A stretch of 64,000 nt of DNA, from positions 8,122 to 72,121 of the forward strand of contig DATMAM010000060.1 of the NCBI GenBank assembly GCA_035559995.1, read 5' to 3'. The notes under the pieces were generated by a model. It was given only the letters and a program-made list of their open reading frames with translations. It had not been told where the DNA came from and searched no databases. The DNA comes from DATMAM01 sp035559995 (lineage in GTDB: Bacteria > Desulfobacterota > Binatia > UBA9968). The first letter of the stretch is position 1. Every line of letters starts with the position of its first letter. Positions 34,979-43,268 of this stretch are shown here, in pieces. The position numbers were made by a program, and so were the translations under genes.

Positions 34979-36406
34979 TTGGCCTCAAAGAAGCGATCGC
35001 TGGCTTTACTGGACCTGCACATCTCCCGGCGCGTGCTGTTGCGCAAGCTGATCCCGACGACTCTCGCCGTGGCAATCTTGCCGCGGGCACGCGTGCCGCG
35101 CCTTTACGCTCAAACCGAACCGATGAAAGGAACTGGCACGATGAAGGTCTTCATTCCCTCTTTTTCGGTCAACGAGCGCGACCGCAGGTGGCAGGCGGCT
35201 CGCGCCGTCATGGCCAAACCGCAGTGGAATCTCGACGCGATCACCAACGCGGGCAGCAGCGACCGCGACTACTGCCGCTATCTCACGCAAATCGGCGGCC
35301 GCGGCGGCACCGCGCAGTTCGTTTTTCCACGGGATGCCGCCAAACCGGTCCAGGCTTTTCCCGGCGCGGGCCGGAATAAAACTTTCTGGGAGAAAAGGCT
35401 CTCTTCTTGGACAGCCGACGGCAAACTGATTCTTGCCGACGGCGACGGCTCGGAAAGCATCCTGAAAGCCATGAGGAGTTTGGGTCTCGACAAAGCCGGC
35501 ACCCGCATCGGCGTCGTGAAGCTCACCGGCAGCCGCTTCGACCCGGAAGGCCTCGTGTCCGTGACCGTTATGGAAAACCTCAAGGCTGCGCTTCCTGGCG
35601 CTGTCTTTTTGCCGATCGAAAAGTGGGGCGTCGATGCCGGCCCGATCGATGAGCCCGCGATGGTCAAAAGCCCGGAGGAGCATGAGGCGATCCGGGCGTG
35701 TGTCGCTGCCGGCGAAAAGGCGATCGAGACGCTACGCCAGGGGGCGCGCCCGCCCGCAAAGACGCAGGCGGACATCTGGTTTGCCGCTTACACGACGATG
35801 CTCGCCGAGACCGGCGAGGATCCTATTCGCCTTTCGATCTCCCTCGATGCGCCCGCCAACTCGACGCTCGGCGCCCCCGTCGGCGATCCGCTCGAGCCGG
35901 GACAGATCATCAGCCAAGAGATCGACGCTTCCGTCCAGGGCTATCGCGCGCAGGTCAACCACTCGATCTTTGTGGGAGGCGCTTCGACGCCCGGCTTTGA
36001 CTACTACAAGGCGGCCATGGAACTCGCGATCAAGGTGCTGCACGATTCGCTTGCCTTTATCGTTCCGGGCAAGACGACCTGCGGCCAACTGGTGGACCAT
36101 TACGCTCAGCTGGTGGAAAAAATGAACGCCGAGGACCGTTCGGGAGTCGTGCTCCACAGCAGCGGCATCGGCAATCTGTCGCGCCCGCGGCTCGGCCCGG
36201 CGAATTCCCGCGGCGACGAGGGAATCGTCATCGTGCCCGGGATGACTTTTGATTTCAAGCCAGCGATCCGCTTGAGAAGAGAGGTTCTGCGAGACGCGCG
36301 CGGGCAGAACCGCACGGTGCAGATCGGCGAGCACGTGCTCATCACGGAAAAGGGTTTCGTCCGTCTCGGAAAGAGAGACCTCAAGCCATTGACGACCGAA
36401 GCATGA
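34979..36406 (+). CDS. M24 (creatinase/aminopeptidase P fold) protein with degenerate metal site and Tat-like signal
   Basis: 475 residues from the TTG at 34979, five bases after GGGAGG. The start gives a Tat-like signal: SRRVLLR, hydrophobic stretch, cleavage near LYAQ. The C-terminal pita-bread domain is recognisable (EIDASVQGYRAQVNHSIFVGG, LHSSGIG, GMTFDFKP, VLITEKG). Compared with PepP, the second Asp ligand and the Glu of the xEP motif are replaced (Q/N and K), while the first Asp, the His and the last Glu remain. A two-metal peptidase is therefore unlikely; a creatinase-like metal-free hydrolase or a binding protein is possible. Divergent from the solute-binding gene at 33625. Confidence 0.8.
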   Translation: MASKKRSLALLDLHISRRVLLRKLIPTTLAVAILPRARVPRLYAQTEPMKGTGTMKVFIPSFSVNERDRRWQAARAVMAKPQWNLDAITNAGSSDRDYCRYLTQIGGRGGTAQFVFPRDAAKPVQAFPGAGRNKTFWEKRLSSWTADGKLILADGDGSESILKAMRSLGLDKAGTRIGVVKLTGSRFDPEGLVSVTVMENLKAALPGAVFLPIEKWGVDAGPIDEPAMVKSPEEHEAIRACVAAGEKAIETLRQGARPPAKTQADIWFAAYTTMLAETGEDPIRLSISLDAPANSTLGAPVGDPLEPGQIISQEIDASVQGYRAQVNHSIFVGGASTPGFDYYKAAMELAIKVLHDSLAFIVPGKTTCGQLVDHYAQLVEKMNAEDRSGVVLHSSGIGNLSRPRLGPANSRGDEGIVIVPGMTFDFKPAIRLRREVLRDARGQNRTVQIGEHVLITEKGFVRLGKRDLKPLTTEA

Positions 36407-36411
36407 GTGAC

Positions 36412-36448
36412 CGTAGGATGGGCGAGGCGTTATGCGCCGATACCCGTC
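36412..36448 (+). repeat. Single arm of dispersed palindromic repeat
   Basis: CGTAGGATGGGCGAGGCG onward to GATACCCGTC matches the left arm of the repeat at 38171-38259. It begins just after the M24-like stop. Confidence 0.5.
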
Positions 36449-36493
36449 ATTGGATGGAAGATCTGCAAGCGCCGTTCATACCGGAGGTAGAAC

Positions 36494-37615
36494 ATGATGC
36501 CAGCAGGTGCGAGAATACTCGCGAGCCTATCCTTCATTGGGTTTTGCGTGATCGCCACACAGGCATTCGCCGCCGCAAGTCCCAGTCTGCAAAAAGCGAA
36601 GCAAGACGCCGAGGCCAAGGGTTACAGCTTCATCGCCAGCCACGACGAGATTGTCGCGAACGCCAAAAAAGAGGGTAAGGTCCGTATCCATAGCTCTCTA
36701 GACCCGAACACGTTCAAGCCGTTGATGGAATCTTTCAAGAAGAAATATCCGTTCGCCGACATTGAGATCCAGGAGATGACCGGCACCGACACCGCGCAGC
36801 GTTTCCTCCTCGAACTCAAAGCGGGAACTGTGAAGAACGTCGACGGCCTAAACCTTCCGGAAGATTTTTACGCCGATTACGCGGCGCATGTGAGAAAAAT
36901 CGACGTTTTGGGCATGGCCGAGCAGGGCGTGCTGAAGATCAATCCGGCGGCGGTCGATCCCGATCGCCGGAACGCCGTGAGCATGGGTTCGGGGATTTGT
37001 GCGATCGCGTACAATCGAAAACAGCTTGCGGACGAGAAGGCGCCCAACAGCTGGGAAGACTTTCTCAAACCCGAATTCAAGGGCAAAAAGTTTCTCGTCG
37101 ACATCCGGCCATACTGTCTCGCGGCTCTGGTGCCGCTCATGGGCGAGGAATGGGTGATGAATTACGCGCGCAAAATCAAAGACCAAGAACCCATTTGGGT
37201 TCGAGGTCAAACGCGGGCGATGAGCGGCATCATTGCGGGCGAATACTCGCTGCATCAGATGACGCAGTACCATTCCTGCATGCGCGCCGCGACGAAGGAC
37301 GTTACGAAAAGCCTCGTCTGCAAAATCGTCGAACCGGTGCCGGCCAGACTCACGGATGTCGAGGGCGTGTTCCAGGGCGCGTCGCATCCTCATCTCACGC
37401 TCCTCTTTATCGAGCACGTGGTCAGTCCCGAAGGACAAAAGATTCTCGATGAGTCCAATCCTCTCAAATCCAGCATTCTTGCCAATGGGGAAATTGCGAA
37501 GTTGCTCAGGGGAAAGAAAGTTTCTCTGAACGATTTTCGCACTTACGCAAAAGGCGCGGGATGGATGAAGATGGTGCTGGAAGCTTACGGCTTCCCCAAG
37601 GCCGAGGTCAGATAG
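36494..37615 (+). CDS. ABC transporter periplasmic substrate-binding protein (iron-type fold)
   Basis: 373 residues, ATG at 36494 with GGAGG upstream. Signal peptide cleaved near AFAAAS. Same subfamily as 27480 and 28640 (AEAKGYSFIASHDEIVANAKKEGK, WEDFLKPEFKGKKFLVDIRP, PIWVRGQTRAM, EAYGFPKAEVR). It is on the opposite strand to the array and follows the M24-like gene by 87 bases, with a dispersed repeat arm between. Ligand unknown. Confidence 0.86.
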   Translation: MMPAGARILASLSFIGFCVIATQAFAAASPSLQKAKQDAEAKGYSFIASHDEIVANAKKEGKVRIHSSLDPNTFKPLMESFKKKYPFADIEIQEMTGTDTAQRFLLELKAGTVKNVDGLNLPEDFYADYAAHVRKIDVLGMAEQGVLKINPAAVDPDRRNAVSMGSGICAIAYNRKQLADEKAPNSWEDFLKPEFKGKKFLVDIRPYCLAALVPLMGEEWVMNYARKIKDQEPIWVRGQTRAMSGIIAGEYSLHQMTQYHSCMRAATKDVTKSLVCKIVEPVPARLTDVEGVFQGASHPHLTLLFIEHVVSPEGQKILDESNPLKSSILANGEIAKLLRGKKVSLNDFRTYAKGAGWMKMVLEAYGFPKAEVR

Positions 37616-37682
37616 ACGCGTGGGCGCCGGACGTTAGACGACACGACATAGCAACCGTGGAATCGGTTGGGCGCGTCGTGCG

Positions 37683-37870
37683 CCGGAAGTTGAGCGTGAT
37701 CCTGAGCGTGTAAGCGGCGCCGGGTTCCGGTCCGAGCTTTCTTTGAGAACCCGGAAGACGACGGCCAGCTCACGCAATTCGTCGACTGGCTTCCAGGTGT
37801 GACTCTTGAACCAGTGCGCGCTGTCTTGGAGCGCGCAGCGAGAAGCTTCTCGTCACCGCAGGCTGCCTGA
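37683..37870 (+). pseudogene. Frameshifted DUF433 (antitoxin-like) remnant
   Basis: Two frames joined near 37722 give EVERDPERVSGAGFR followed by RVPVRAFFENPEDDGQLTQF and FVDWLPGVTLEPVRAVLERA, which follows the DUF433 pattern (DPE-x-SG-x-P-V-F-GTRVPV-x-LFE). No start codon or partner toxin is preserved. DUF433 proteins are usually the antitoxin-like half of a small pair. Confidence 0.5.
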
Positions 37871-38170
37871 GTGCGCGTTCTCTTCGATCAGGGCACTCCT
37901 CTGCCTCTTCGGACACACGTCGCTTCTCATCAAATAGATAAGTTTGCCTGCGGGAGCAATTCTGCGCCCCTCGCTACGCGACTGCGGACGGTCGCTACTC
38001 GGGGAGCCGGTGATTAAAGTCCGTTCCTTTTGATCCGATTTCCCGAGTAGGCCCGCAGGGCCGTAGCGAGGGATACCCGACCGCGAACGGTCGCAGCAAC
38101 CTCTTTTTGCCCCGCTTGTTTTCTTAACTCGTAAGCTCTTCCAACGCCGGCAGGATGGACTGAGCAGGAA
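37871..38170. other. Intergenic spacer, repeat-like
   Basis: No gene seen. It contains GTAGCGAGGG-type stretches in both orientations, similar to low-complexity intergenic repeats, and a TTTTTGCCCC run; nothing assignable. Confidence 0.3.
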
Positions 38171-38259
38171 CGGTAGGATGGGTGGAGGCGCATCGCGCCG
38201 ATACCCATCACTCAGTTTTCCACAACGGTGGGTATCGCTGGCGCTCAACCCACCCTACG
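38171..38259. repeat. Palindromic dispersed repeat, both arms
   Basis: Left arm (38171-38209, CGGTAGGATGGGTGGAGG... to GATACCCATC) and right arm (38227-38259, GGTGGGTATCGC... to CCACCCTACG) are imperfect inverted copies about 35 bases long around a 17-base centre. Related arms occur at 36412-36448 and 41149-41328. No protein is encoded; it resembles a REP- or MITE-type element. Confidence 0.65.
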
Positions 38260-38275
38260 AATGCTGCCCAGTGGA

Positions 38276-38312
38276 AAATCCCTCCTGACGCCCCTTTGCA
38301 AACGGAAGGAAC
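38276..38312. repeat. Short dispersed repeat, copy 1
   Basis: AAATCCCTCCTGACGCCCC then TTTGCAAACGGAAGGAAC; nearly the same sequence recurs at 41191-41228. Contains partial dyad symmetry (TCCCTCC / GGAAGGA). Confidence 0.5.
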
Positions 38313-38438
38313 ACGAAAAAGAAAGCGCCGAATGGTGGAGGCGCGGCGCGCCGAAACCTTTCGCTCACGGTTCGTTCTTGACGGCGGTGCACCCGTTTGC
38401 TATGCCCGAAACATAAAACACCACGGAGACGAGCAACG

Positions 38439-39704
38439 ATGCTGAGCAAAGAAGAAAATGAACTCCTCACGCGCGTGGGGCCGGGAACTCCCATGGGCGA
38501 GGTCATGCGGCGCTACTGGATACCCGCTCTGCTCGTAAGCGAGCTGCCCGCGCCGGACTGCCCGCCGGTGCGCGTGAAGCTTCTCGGCGAAGAGCTGGTG
38601 GCGTTTCGCGACACCGAAGGCCGAGTCGGCCTGGTCGACGAGTACTGCCCGCACCGGTTAGCTTCGCTCTTCCTCGGACGCAACGAGCAGAGCGGCATCC
38701 GCTGCGTCTTTCACGGCTGGAAGTTCGACGTCAACGGCAACTGCGTCGATATGCCCAACGAGCCGCTCGAAAGTCGTTTCAAAGAAAAGATTCACCTTAA
38801 ATCCTACCCCACAATCGAGCTCGCCGACGTGATCTGGGCTTACATGGGGCCGCCGGACAAGAAGCCCGAGCCGCCGGGGATGGAATGGACGAGAGCGCCG
38901 CAAGAGTACCGCCACGTGTCGAAAACGCTCGAGCTCTGCAACTATTTGCAGGGCATTGAAGGGGGCATCGATACCGTTCATTCGGCCTTTCTTCACAAAA
39001 ACGACCTGGGCGACAAAACTTCGCTCGGCCAGCTCAACCACCGGCCCAAGCTCGAGGTCGAGCGCACGAGCTACGGCTTTCGCTACGCGGGAGTTCGCGA
39101 TCTCGGCGAGATCGGCGTTTACATCCGCATGTATCAGTTTGTCCTTCCGTTCCATCAGTTCAGGCCGTCCCAGATCGCAAAATCCGACGGCACGCGCGCG
39201 AAGATTCCGCAAATCCGCGGCCACATGTGGGTGCCGATGGACGACGAAAATACCATGGTCTACAACTGGATTTTCGCCTGCGACGAAGACAAACCGTTTA
39301 CGCCGGAAGCGATCCGTAAATACGAGGACAACGCGGGCCGAGGACCGAACGGCGAGTCGACCATCCGGCGGCGAACAAAAGCCAACGATTGGCTGATCGA
39401 CCGAGAAGTGCAACGAACCAAAACCTTCACGGGCATCGAGGGTCTCAACACTCAGGACTTGGCGGCTCAAGAAAGCATGGGGCGCATTGTCGATCGCACT
39501 CGCGAGCACCTGGGAAGCACGGATAAAGCGATCATCGCGCTCAGGCGAATCCTGCTGGACGTCATCGAGGATTTCCAAAAAGGCATCGAGCCTCCCGGCG
39601 TCGATCCCAACACCTACAGGAACGTCCGCGCCGCGGACATGATCGTGCCGAAAGGGATTCCGTGGCAAGAAGCCGGCAAAGAGGAACTCAAGGCGCGGCG
39701 GTAA
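38439..39704 (+). CDS. Rieske non-haem iron oxygenase, alpha subunit
   Basis: 421 residues from the ATG at 38439 (MLSKEENELLTRVG), the same N-terminus as the Rieske protein at 45494. The 2Fe-2S site is CPHR...CVFHGW with the usual spacing; the mononuclear iron site is in GIDTVHSAFLH (D-x2-H-x4-H). This is the phthalate 4,5-dioxygenase/vanillate demethylase-like group, which hydroxylates or demethylates aromatic acids using a reductase partner. No reductase gene is visible in the window. Followed by an alcohol dehydrogenase on the same strand. Confidence 0.9.
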   Translation: MLSKEENELLTRVGPGTPMGEVMRRYWIPALLVSELPAPDCPPVRVKLLGEELVAFRDTEGRVGLVDEYCPHRLASLFLGRNEQSGIRCVFHGWKFDVNGNCVDMPNEPLESRFKEKIHLKSYPTIELADVIWAYMGPPDKKPEPPGMEWTRAPQEYRHVSKTLELCNYLQGIEGGIDTVHSAFLHKNDLGDKTSLGQLNHRPKLEVERTSYGFRYAGVRDLGEIGVYIRMYQFVLPFHQFRPSQIAKSDGTRAKIPQIRGHMWVPMDDENTMVYNWIFACDEDKPFTPEAIRKYEDNAGRGPNGESTIRRRTKANDWLIDREVQRTKTFTGIEGLNTQDLAAQESMGRIVDRTREHLGSTDKAIIALRRILLDVIEDFQKGIEPPGVDPNTYRNVRAADMIVPKGIPWQEAGKEELKARR

Positions 39705-39712
39705 CGCCATCG

Positions 39713-39769
39713 GCTTCTGTTTTCTGTTTTCTGGCTTCTGTTTTCTGATTTCTGTTTTCCGTTTTCCGT
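39713..39769. repeat. Simple-sequence repeat of TTCTG/TTTTC units
   Basis: CGGCTTCTGTTTTCTG repeated with small variations (TTTTCTG, GGCTTCTG, TTTTCCG) over 57 bases directly after the Rieske stop. Non-coding. Confidence 0.7.
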
Positions 39770-39882
39770 CGCCCATCGCGCGCAAAGCCAATGTCCTTAA
39801 GATTGATATTCGTCCAAACCAACTCCCTCTTTGAAAAAACGGGTCACGGGGAGAATTTTGGCCGAAAACATGAGGTGATTTT

Positions 39883-40995
39883 ATGCCGGAGAAGGTTCTG
39901 GCGGCTGTAAAGGTCGGGCCGAAGCAAACCGAGACGCGCGAGTTCAGCCTTCCCGAAGTCCCCATAGACGGCGGCTTGTTGAAAGTGGAAGCGGCGGGGA
40001 TTTGCGGCAGCGACGTGAACTCCTATCCGCGGCCGGTGCGCCGCGGTCCCCACATCATGGGCCACGAAAACGTCGGCTACATCGCGAAGGTGGGAAGAAT
40101 TGCGGCACAGCGCTGGGGCGTCAAAGAAGGCGATCGCGTCGCGCTCGAAGAGTACCTCCCCTGCGGCTACTGCGAATACTGCCGCGCCGGCGATTTCCGC
40201 ATGTGCTACGAGACCGACATTCACAATACGCCGAACGCGGCGCGCTACGGCTCGACCCCGATCGACGTACCTCCGTCGTTGTGGGGCGGCTTTAGTGAAT
40301 ACTTGTACCTTCACCCGAACTCTGTCTTTCACAAAGTCCCGGCGGACGTTCCTGCGGAGCAGGCGGCGATGGCGCTGCCGCTCGGGAACGGCTGGCAGTG
40401 GGCCTATATCGAAGGCGGAGCGGCGCCCGGCAAAAGCGTTCTCATCCAGGGCCCGGGACAGCAGGGACTCGGTTGCGTGATTGCGTCAAAGGAAGCCGGC
40501 GCGGGCCCGATCATTGTCGCCGGGCTATCGCGCGATGCCAAACGCCTGGAAGTCGCGCGTCATTTGGGCGCCGACTTCACGATCAACGTCGAGAAGGAAG
40601 ATTTGCGCGACCGGATCAACGAGATCACCAAAGGGCGCGGCGTCGATATCGTGATCGACGTCGCCGCTTCAACCGAAAAGACGGTTCTCCCGGCGATGGA
40701 GGTCATGAACACCAAGCGCAGCACGCTCGTGATCGCGGCGGGAAGCACGGAGCAAAGGATCAACAATTTTCCGATCGGGACGCTCAAGCTCAAGTACATG
40801 TCGATCAAAGCCGGGCGCGGGCACAGCTACCATTGTGTCGAAATGGCGCTGCGCACCATCGCTTCCAAAAAATACCCGCTTCACGAGATGTGCAGCCACA
40901 AGTTCGGCGTCAACGAAGTGGATCTGGCCTTGCGAACCGCATCGGGCGAAGGGCTGCCGGACCCGATTCACGTGAGCGTGATGCCGGAAGCGTAG
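39883..40995 (+). CDS. Zinc-dependent alcohol dehydrogenase (MDR family)
   Basis: 370 residues, ATG at 39883 with GAGGTGA upstream. Catalytic-zinc residues are in GICGSDVN and GHEN; the structural zinc lobe has CGYCEYCRAGDFRMC. A GxGxxG-like nucleotide motif is in QGPGQQGLGCV. Oxidises alcohols or reduces aldehydes with NAD(P). The position after a Rieske oxygenase suggests dehydrogenation of a product. Substrate unknown. Confidence 0.9.
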   Translation: MPEKVLAAVKVGPKQTETREFSLPEVPIDGGLLKVEAAGICGSDVNSYPRPVRRGPHIMGHENVGYIAKVGRIAAQRWGVKEGDRVALEEYLPCGYCEYCRAGDFRMCYETDIHNTPNAARYGSTPIDVPPSLWGGFSEYLYLHPNSVFHKVPADVPAEQAAMALPLGNGWQWAYIEGGAAPGKSVLIQGPGQQGLGCVIASKEAGAGPIIVAGLSRDAKRLEVARHLGADFTINVEKEDLRDRINEITKGRGVDIVIDVAASTEKTVLPAMEVMNTKRSTLVIAAGSTEQRINNFPIGTLKLKYMSIKAGRGHSYHCVEMALRTIASKKYPLHEMCSHKFGVNEVDLALRTASGEGLPDPIHVSVMPEA

Positions 40996-41047
40996 AAGGG
41001 ACCTATCAGTCTCAGATTGAGCCTACCCCGTCTTCGGCTGTCGTGTT

Positions 41048-41103
41048 GTCATCCCGAGCGAACGCGAGGGATCTAGATTTCTCGCTGCGCTCGAAATGGC
41101 AGC
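41048..41103. repeat. Palindromic intergenic repeat
   Basis: GTCATCCCGAGCGAACGCGAG and, 12 bases on, CTCGCTGCGCTCGAAATGGC form a long imperfect stem (GAGCG...GCGAG with CTCGC...CGCTC). The type is common in intergenic regions of soil bacteria. Confidence 0.65.
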
Positions 41104-41148
41104 AGCGGACGGACACCGCATCTTTCGATTTGCCACACAGGAAAGCCT

Positions 41149-41328
41149 GTAGGATGGGTTGAGGCCTTGGCCGAAACCCATCAGCGTGAAAAATCCCTCC
41201 TTACATCCCCTTTGCAAAAGGGAGGAACGTCACAAAACTTGCCGAGTGTTGTAGCCCGGCGAAACCCATCGGCTTCTCAACGGCGAGGGTTTTCGAAACG
41301 GTGAGTATCGCTGTCGCTCCACACACTC
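41149..41328. repeat. Expanded copy of the dispersed palindromic repeat
   Basis: Left arm at 41149-41182 (GTAGGATGGGTTGAGG to AACCCATC) and degraded right arm at 41300-41328 (GGTGAGTATCGCTGTCGC) enclose about 115 bases that include copy 2 of the AAATCCCTCC repeat (41191-41228). The gap 40996-41341 holds only repeats, no gene. Confidence 0.5.
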
Positions 41329-41341
41329 GAAACCTCGGACG

Positions 41342-41989
41342 TTACACCGCCCGGTGTGCTGGGTGGCCCTCCTCCTGAGGCGCCCTTTTCGGCAGCATCT
41401 CCCACGGCGTCTGGCGTGGCCCCAAGCTTTCGAAGTATTCGTCTTTCTCGGGCAGATAGCGTCCCTGATTGAAGTCCCCGCCTTTCTGGCTGCGAATGAT
41501 CACCGCCACCGTGCGCTCGCCGACGGTCACCTCGGCGTGGATCTCGTACGGCCTGACAAGATCGATCTCGCCCGGCCCGACCAATCTCTCGCTGCTCTTG
41601 CGGATCTTGGCGTAGCCGGCCTTGGAGCCGTCGTCGAGGCGTTCGTAGCGTTCGATCCGCTCGTGGCCGTCGAGCACGCCGTACAGCGTGTAGATATGCG
41701 CATGGTCGTGGATGCGCGTCCTTGCGCCCTGCCGGGCTTGCGCCTTCGTGAGGCCGTTGACAGCGAAACCGTATTCCGGGTCCTCGTAAAACAGCAAATT
41801 CTCCGCGCGCCCGTCCTTTGGAATGCAATCGGGCCATGATTTCGACGCCTCCAGCACTTCGCGATCCGCAAGCAGTTCCGCCAGAATCGGCGTCAGCGCC
41901 TGCCAGCGCCTGTCCACATCCGGCTCGCGCGCGAAAAGCTCGCGCGTTTTTCGGATAAACCGCTCGAGCGCATTTTCACGTTCGTCCAT
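41342..41989 (-). CDS. Cupin-type protein, cysteine-dioxygenase-like fold
   Basis: 215 residues. The central RTRIHDHAHIYTLYGVLDG motif (HxH) and the later EIHAEVTVGE give the usual cupin metal ligands; overall it resembles cysteine/thiol dioxygenase-like cupins. No signal peptide. Last gene of the minus-strand catabolic run that starts with the cupin at 47844; 127 bases after the luciferase-like gene. Substrate unknown. Confidence 0.7.
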   Translation of the reverse strand: MDERENALERFIRKTRELFAREPDVDRRWQALTPILAELLADREVLEASKSWPDCIPKDGRAENLLFYEDPEYGFAVNGLTKAQARQGARTRIHDHAHIYTLYGVLDGHERIERYERLDDGSKAGYAKIRKSSERLVGPGEIDLVRPYEIHAEVTVGERTVAVIIRSQKGGDFNQGRYLPEKDEYFESLGPRQTPWEMLPKRAPQEEGHPAHRAV

Positions 41990-42116
41990 TAAGGGCCCTC
42001 CCTCTCACGCCGCAGGCGCGTTCGCAACTCGCACACGATCTGCTGCGCGACAGATCGCCGCTACGCTTTGATTGTCCGTTCGGCATCCCGGCGGAACTTC
42101 CCGTTCAAAAGCGACC

Positions 42117-43151
42117 CTACGCCCGGCGTTCTCCATCGTCAAGTCGCAACGCGGGAACCACCTCGCGCGCGAACAGTTCGACCGAGCGCAAGCATTCGTC
42201 GAACCTGAGATCGCCGAAGGCGAATTGTCCCACCAGGTAGTTGGCCTGCGACTCGGCAAGCTGGGCGCGCAAAAATTTCGCCACCGCCGCCGGAGCGCCG
42301 GCGATGCCCTGGCCGGTCTCGATCTGCCCGTCAAAGTCTCGCGGCCGCTCGTGCGCCGGCGCTCCGCCGCGGAGCTCGTAAAGGTAGTAAAAACTTCTTC
42401 GCCATACCTTGTACGCGCGCCGCGCAGCCGCCAGAGCCTCGCCGTCGTTCTCGGCGATGACGATAAAACGGCTGATCCCAATCTTTGGCAACGGCTTGTC
42501 TCCCCAAACTTCGCGATAACGATCTGCGTAAGCGCGCGTTTCACGGGCCGTGTCGAGACTTACGACATTGAATCCGCGCCGGGCGCACGTTTCGGCGCTC
42601 TGGACCGAGTGGACGCCGTACCAGACCGGCGGATGCGGCTTTTGCAGCGGCTCGATCTCTATCGGGACGTTGTCGAACGAGAAAAAGTAACCTTTAAAGG
42701 TCAGCGTCTTTTGCGACAAACCCTGGAGAATGAGATCGAGCGCTTCCGCGTAAATCCGCTGCGCGTCGGCGGGATTCTGTCCATAAATGGCGATCTCGTT
42801 TGCCGACGAGCCGCGGCCGAACCCGATCTGGAGCCGGCCGCCGCTCAGCTGATCGAGCATGCAGATCTCCTCGATCAAGCGCAGCGGATGATGGAGCGGC
42901 AGCGCGTAGACGAGCGGGCCGAACCGCAGGCGGCGCGTGCGCTGGGCGACCGCCGAGAGAAAAACGCTCGGGGCCGGCGCCATACCGAGCGGCGTCGAGT
43001 GGTGCTCGGCGACATGGTACGTGTCGAAGCCCAACCGATCGTAGGCCTCGATGAGCTTGAGGCGCGCCTCGTAAAATTCGTTCAGCGGCAAAGCGCCGCG
43101 GTCGAGATGATCGAAGACGCCAACCGGGATGCCGGGCTCGGGTCGTGTCAA
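42117..43151 (-). CDS. Luciferase-like (LLM) flavin-dependent monooxygenase
   Basis: 344 residues, bacterial luciferase-like TIM barrel. Landmarks: YHVAEHHSTP near residue 45, LVYALPLHHPLRLIEEI, DQLSGGRLQIGFGRG and a C-terminal FGDLRFDECLRSVELFAREVVP. Uses reduced FMN and oxygen; typically cleaves sulfonates, aldehydes or heterocycles. Lies between an amidohydrolase and a cupin in the catabolic run. Confidence 0.88.
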   Translation of the reverse strand: MTRPEPGIPVGVFDHLDRGALPLNEFYEARLKLIEAYDRLGFDTYHVAEHHSTPLGMAPAPSVFLSAVAQRTRRLRFGPLVYALPLHHPLRLIEEICMLDQLSGGRLQIGFGRGSSANEIAIYGQNPADAQRIYAEALDLILQGLSQKTLTFKGYFFSFDNVPIEIEPLQKPHPPVWYGVHSVQSAETCARRGFNVVSLDTARETRAYADRYREVWGDKPLPKIGISRFIVIAENDGEALAAARRAYKVWRRSFYYLYELRGGAPAHERPRDFDGQIETGQGIAGAPAAVAKFLRAQLAESQANYLVGQFAFGDLRFDECLRSVELFAREVVPALRLDDGERRA

Positions 43152-43268
43152 ATCTCTCTACCTTTTAAGCGAGGTGTCAAGCAGCCACAGGACAAATTCC
43201 TTCCTCTCCCAGAAAAGGGAGAGGGAACATTGGGTATTCAGCCGCGAGCACGTCGGTGGCCCCAATCT

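Noticed and set aside
39713..39769. Possible CRISPR array
   Set aside because: Units are 5-8 bases with no spacers; it is a simple-sequence repeat. No CRISPR repeats or cas genes were seen anywhere.
38658..39965. 435-residue minus-strand frame opposite the Rieske gene
   Set aside because: It reads through a simple-sequence repeat and is antisense to conserved Rieske motifs.
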